A DNA stretch of 64,000 nucleotides from NCBI GenBank assembly GCA_022266195.1, contig WHVY01000001.1, positions 18,662,001 through 18,726,000 of the forward strand, read 5' to 3'. The notes under the pieces were generated by a model. It saw only the letters and a list, made by a program, of their open reading frames with translations, ran no database searches and was not told the DNA's origin. How positions within the stretch are numbered: position 1 is the stretch's first letter; every line of letters begins with the position of its first letter. The position numbers and the translations under genes are program-made. The DNA comes from Tetranychus cinnabarinus (taxonomy: Eukaryota; Arthropoda; Arachnida; Trombidiformes; Tetranychidae). Shown piece after piece: positions 60,401-64,000 of the stretch.

Positions 60401-63400
60401 ATCATCATTTGATCATCAACTCTGTTAATGTGATATGTTTTTTATTTGTCTATTATCATGTTGTTGGGAGTCAGTCAAGAGTATCGTTTTAATGTTTCAT
60501 TGATTGAACAGGTAAGCAGAAGAGAATAAAAAATGAACAATTTTTTCCATTTTTTGCACTCTTTTCATTATTTTAGGTGAAAAGGCCTTTTGCCAAACAA
60601 GAAAAATGAGCGAGAAAATTTAATTTCCAATCAACTTGTTGATTAGATTGAACAGTTTCTACCGAATAATTGTTCATTATTCATTGAACCATTTCACTGA
60701 AAGCTATTGGCACTCACCTCTAGTTGCTTGGATTTTTAAGTTTAGTTGAATTTCATGATAAGTCATTTGCAATTGTTGGAAATGGAAAAGATGAAAATTA
60801 GTTTCCATTCATTCATGGTAATGAGAGATTAACTGAAAACAAGTCTAACTCACTTTGGGTTAAGTAGTTTACTTGAGCTTGTCAAAGGGTTGATCAAACC
60901 TTGAGTTAAGTGTCAATTTGTTCATTTGTGTATTTATATCTTTGACAGTAAATTGAATTGAGAGGAATGATTGAATTGACTGAGAATCTAAACGATTAAG
61001 GAAAGGGTTGAAGACTACTTTAGTCTGTGTAAATACAAGTAAATACTCATTAACAGGCAATCAGTTGAAATGATTTTCCATGTTGAAATGGGTTTAATCT
61101 GGAAGCAATGAAAATCTGTGGAAAAACTGGAAACAAAATGTTAATCTAATGAAGCCTTTCAGTGAAACTTATTGGATGAAAGATGATAAATTGATGCAAG
61201 CAAAGTGATAGTCTTTGGGTTGTTAAACGGTTAAATGGCATCAGTTATTAAACTGCCATTTGTGTGTTTATCATCACTTGAATATTACTGTTGGTTAACC
61301 AAATGATGTGCAACAATGGATCATGGCCTTAGGTGATGAACGTGATGATAAAGATGGAAAAATATTAAACACCAAATTGGATGAGAAAATGTAAAAAGGT
61401 TTCAATGTTTATATCGTTTAATGAGCTGTAAGGTAAATGAAATTGAATGAATCACAATGAATGGTTAAACATGGATGAGGGTAAAGACAAAATAAGCCAA
61501 GCACTTGACATAAAGCAAACAAAAGTGATGACCAAGTGAAAGACCAAGCAAGATTCAATATTGTTGATCATGAAATGAACAATAACAGAAAAGAATAGAA
61601 TAGAAAAGAGAGAAAAAAAGAAACAGAAAAAAAAGGCGAAAGTTGTATCAATATTGAGTAAATACGTTTTTCATTTAATTTACAATTGAGCTTATCGCGT
61701 GCCACTTTTTTATTAATATTATCATCACTTATAGACGCTGTAACAAATGTAAATAAACAAGTTAATAACATGATAATAATATTAGAGTTATTTTGTGTGT
61801 TTCATCAAGGGATAACATTTGTGCCTTTGGATATTAACAGCCGCAAGGTATTAAACAATTTCCGGTTCCATTTTATTCCAATTCGATTCAATGTACAAAT
61901 TCATTTTCCAATTTGCTTTTTTAGCCTTTCCGACCTTTCGTTTTTCATCTTGCTTTTTTTTGGGTTGTTTGTTTGTTTCACTTTGGGCAAAAAAGTCAAT
62001 GGGTAGATGAGTGGGTTCATTGATTCATGTTGTTCAAGTTCATGTGGGGAATGTGATGATTGCATGAACTGTTCAAGGAGAGTGTCATTTCATTATTCAT
62101 CGTCTTTTCAGAGCAAATTGCTCAATATTGCAAGAGTTTGAGTTTCAATTTTTCAATATTTTCCATCTTTAGCTAAGGAAGTTTCAAGTGTAAAGAAACT
62201 TGTGAATTGGTTCCACTTTTTTGACAATTCTGCTTAAAATTATTTCATGAGCTTGGACGGAATGAGAAATGTACTTTCGATTGATATTTACGAACTTTTC
62301 GAGTCAATCATGTTATAATACGAGAAAAAAATGCTTTGCTTTTCGCTTTGTCCAAGGACTATGGGCAGAAACTTCGAGACAAGAGTTGGAACTTTGTAAG
62401 TTTTTAGAGACATAAAGCTAAGTCTATCAATGCTATTGAAACATTTCTCTGGCAGTTTTCGAGAAAATCGAGATTAAGATTGAAACTTTGATCGTCTTTT
62501 TTCGATAATGAACGAGATTTTTTCATGAAATCCATTTTCCCAGTGTATCAATAGTAATAATTTTAGATTGTCAACCAAAAATGCACTTATATTTAATGAA
62601 AAAATTCTCTGTTGGAAAGGAAAAAACATTTTCAAAATAAGAATCAGTAGAATTTTTCTCCTGATTTGAAGTCTTCTGATCAAAGAGGTTAAATTAGACA
62701 TTTTTTAATTCAGGAATTTATGTGAGAAAGCTTCGAAACATGATTAGAAATGAAAATTCGTGAAGCTCAGAAAATCCTCACTAAATTTCGCTTCCATTTG
62801 ATAATGAATATCAAAGCTTTAAGAAGCGATTTTTGCAATTCCTTCATTACTTCTCATGCATTTTGGGTCGAACTCGATCAACTTTCTATTTTTGTTCTTG
62901 TTGGATTCGCCTTTAACCCAGTCCATAAAGGCCATGCAAGGCAATTTACAATATTGAAACCTATATCTTGACTGAAGTAAAAAACTTTTTTCATCTACAA
63001 AACTCGACTTTTGTTTCTCTTCATTTACCTTTGCCTTAAGGTAATACAAACAGGCAGCAAATTTCATCGCTATCAATAATAATATAAAATGATAACTAAA
63101 CAAAGGTTAAATATGAGAAAAATGAAGACAAGAAAAGAACGTAAACGGCAAAAAGTAATATTGCAACTTACATGGTGTCCAAATAAAGTGTCTCTTCTCA
63201 TTGACCATAGACGATGAAAAATATACAGACTGAGTCTAGAGAATAGAATATCTGAAAGAAGAAAAAAAATGAAAAAGAAACTATTTATTGACCTTTTCCG
63301 TGTTTCCATAGTTTAACCATATTCTTGGTTAATGTCAATTTCAACAGCTCATCAATCTTAAAATGTTTCTACTCTTCATCATCATCATCATTATCAGAAC

Positions 63401-64000
63401 TTGTAGGACTCTCAGATAGCCAGCAATCTGTGTGTGTAAAAGCAAAAAGATTAATCATCAAGAAAATGTTCAGTAATTATCATCAAACAAGATATGAAAA
63501 GAGAGAACTGAAAATGCTCGAATGATAATGAAATAACTTATTTTCTTCATCGTTCATCTTCTTTCCTCCCATGTTTACTCTCTTCTCTCTCTCCTCCTTT
63601 TGTGGGTGAAATGAAGATGATAATGATGATTGGGAGGAGAAAAGGGAGGTTTTCATCTTGAACATCATTTCCATCATTCATTCATTTTTCATCATTTTGT
63701 TTGTTTTCTTCTCTTTCATTTAATCTGTTGACGGTTTTTTGTGTGTTGATAAACAAGTTGCAATCATCAACATTCATAATATTATTTCAATTCAACTTTC
63801 TCTTAACAATCTTTAACAGGTAAGAATGTGAAGAATCTATTAACAATGAATGACATGAACAACACAAAGACCATCATCATCAATAGGTAACAGTCGCATA
63901 TGGTTTATTGATCAACAGTTGAGTGTGTTTGCGTTAATGGTGAAAATGAATCAATGTTTCAATTGATGATTGATAAGATGAACCCAAATCTGTAAATAGC
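54414..64000. other. 9.6-kb gene-free right flank
   Basis: Uniformly AT-rich sequence with only short chance frames on both strands and several triplet repeats rich in ATC or TTC. Possible splice-like signals near 62800-63300 (minus) do not give a continuous frame. It is either a large intergenic or regulatory region or an intron of a gene lying further right. Confidence 0.5.
58405..58430. repeat. (TTC)n microsatellite
   Basis: About eight perfect TTC units with imperfect extension on both sides. Confidence 0.9.

Noticed and set aside
62819..63309. Two short minus-strand segments with good donor-like sites
   Set aside because: Joining them gives an immediate stop or incompatible phases, and the peptides match nothing known.
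1..64000. CRISPR arrays, bacterial operons or phage genes
   Set aside because: The window is eukaryotic with spliced genes; no regularly spaced direct repeats or prokaryotic gene clusters were seen.

Overview
This is a eukaryotic nuclear window: AT-rich, with spliced genes, short GT-AG introns, and AATAAA signals after several genes. The gene set is arthropod. It has 7TM chemoreceptors of gustatory-receptor type with three tiny C-terminal exons, a secreted carboxylesterase, a DM9 protein, a Corin-like membrane protease, GIPC and NDOR1. An acariform mite, perhaps a spider mite, fits best, but that assignment is inference. All gene models were joined by hand from splice signals. Every multi-exon model adds up to whole codons, and splice phases match at every junction.

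Layout. At 0.2-0.8 kb are two internal exons (minus) of a carbonic-anhydrase-related protein that runs off the left edge. From 0.8 to 11.7 kb there is no gene I can support, only an 883-bp inverted-repeat element at 4.5 kb. At 11.7-14.4 kb is a single-exon gene (minus) for a 914-aa secreted, glycosylation-site-rich orphan. At 15.3-26.6 kb is a six-exon type II transmembrane serine protease (TM, Frizzled, 2 LDLa, SRCR, trypsin), read as a reduced Corin.

From 28.0 to 30.35 kb is a transposon cluster. A dead mariner-type transposase is split by a 1,049-bp hAT-like element with an 8-bp target duplication, and a long foldback repeat follows. From 30.75 to 38.6 kb is a chemoreceptor cluster: two intact tandem paralogs (435 and 445 aa), a relic of a third last exon, and two broken endonuclease/exonuclease/phosphatase-fold sequences facing each other between the intact pair. 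A small secreted-peptide gene lies at 37.7 kb.

From 39 to 54.4 kb is a compact gene-dense block: NDOR1 (cytosolic Fe-S assembly electron transfer), GIPC (trafficking adaptor), a carboxylesterase, a 221-aa orphan, an SLC18B1-like transporter apparently lacking TM2-TM4, a membrane-anchored DM9 protein, and a 442-aa secreted Pro/Gln/Glu-repeat protein on the minus strand. The last 9.6 kb (54.4-64 kb) hold only low-complexity AT-rich sequence.

The genes do not form one pathway. Several (esterase, receptors, DM9 and secreted proteins) are types often involved in an animal's dealings with food, odorants, xenobiotics or microbes. Nothing here is clearly a new molecular system. The best leads are the 914-aa and 442-aa secreted orphans, the shortened transporter, the partly homogenised receptor pair and the nested transposon.
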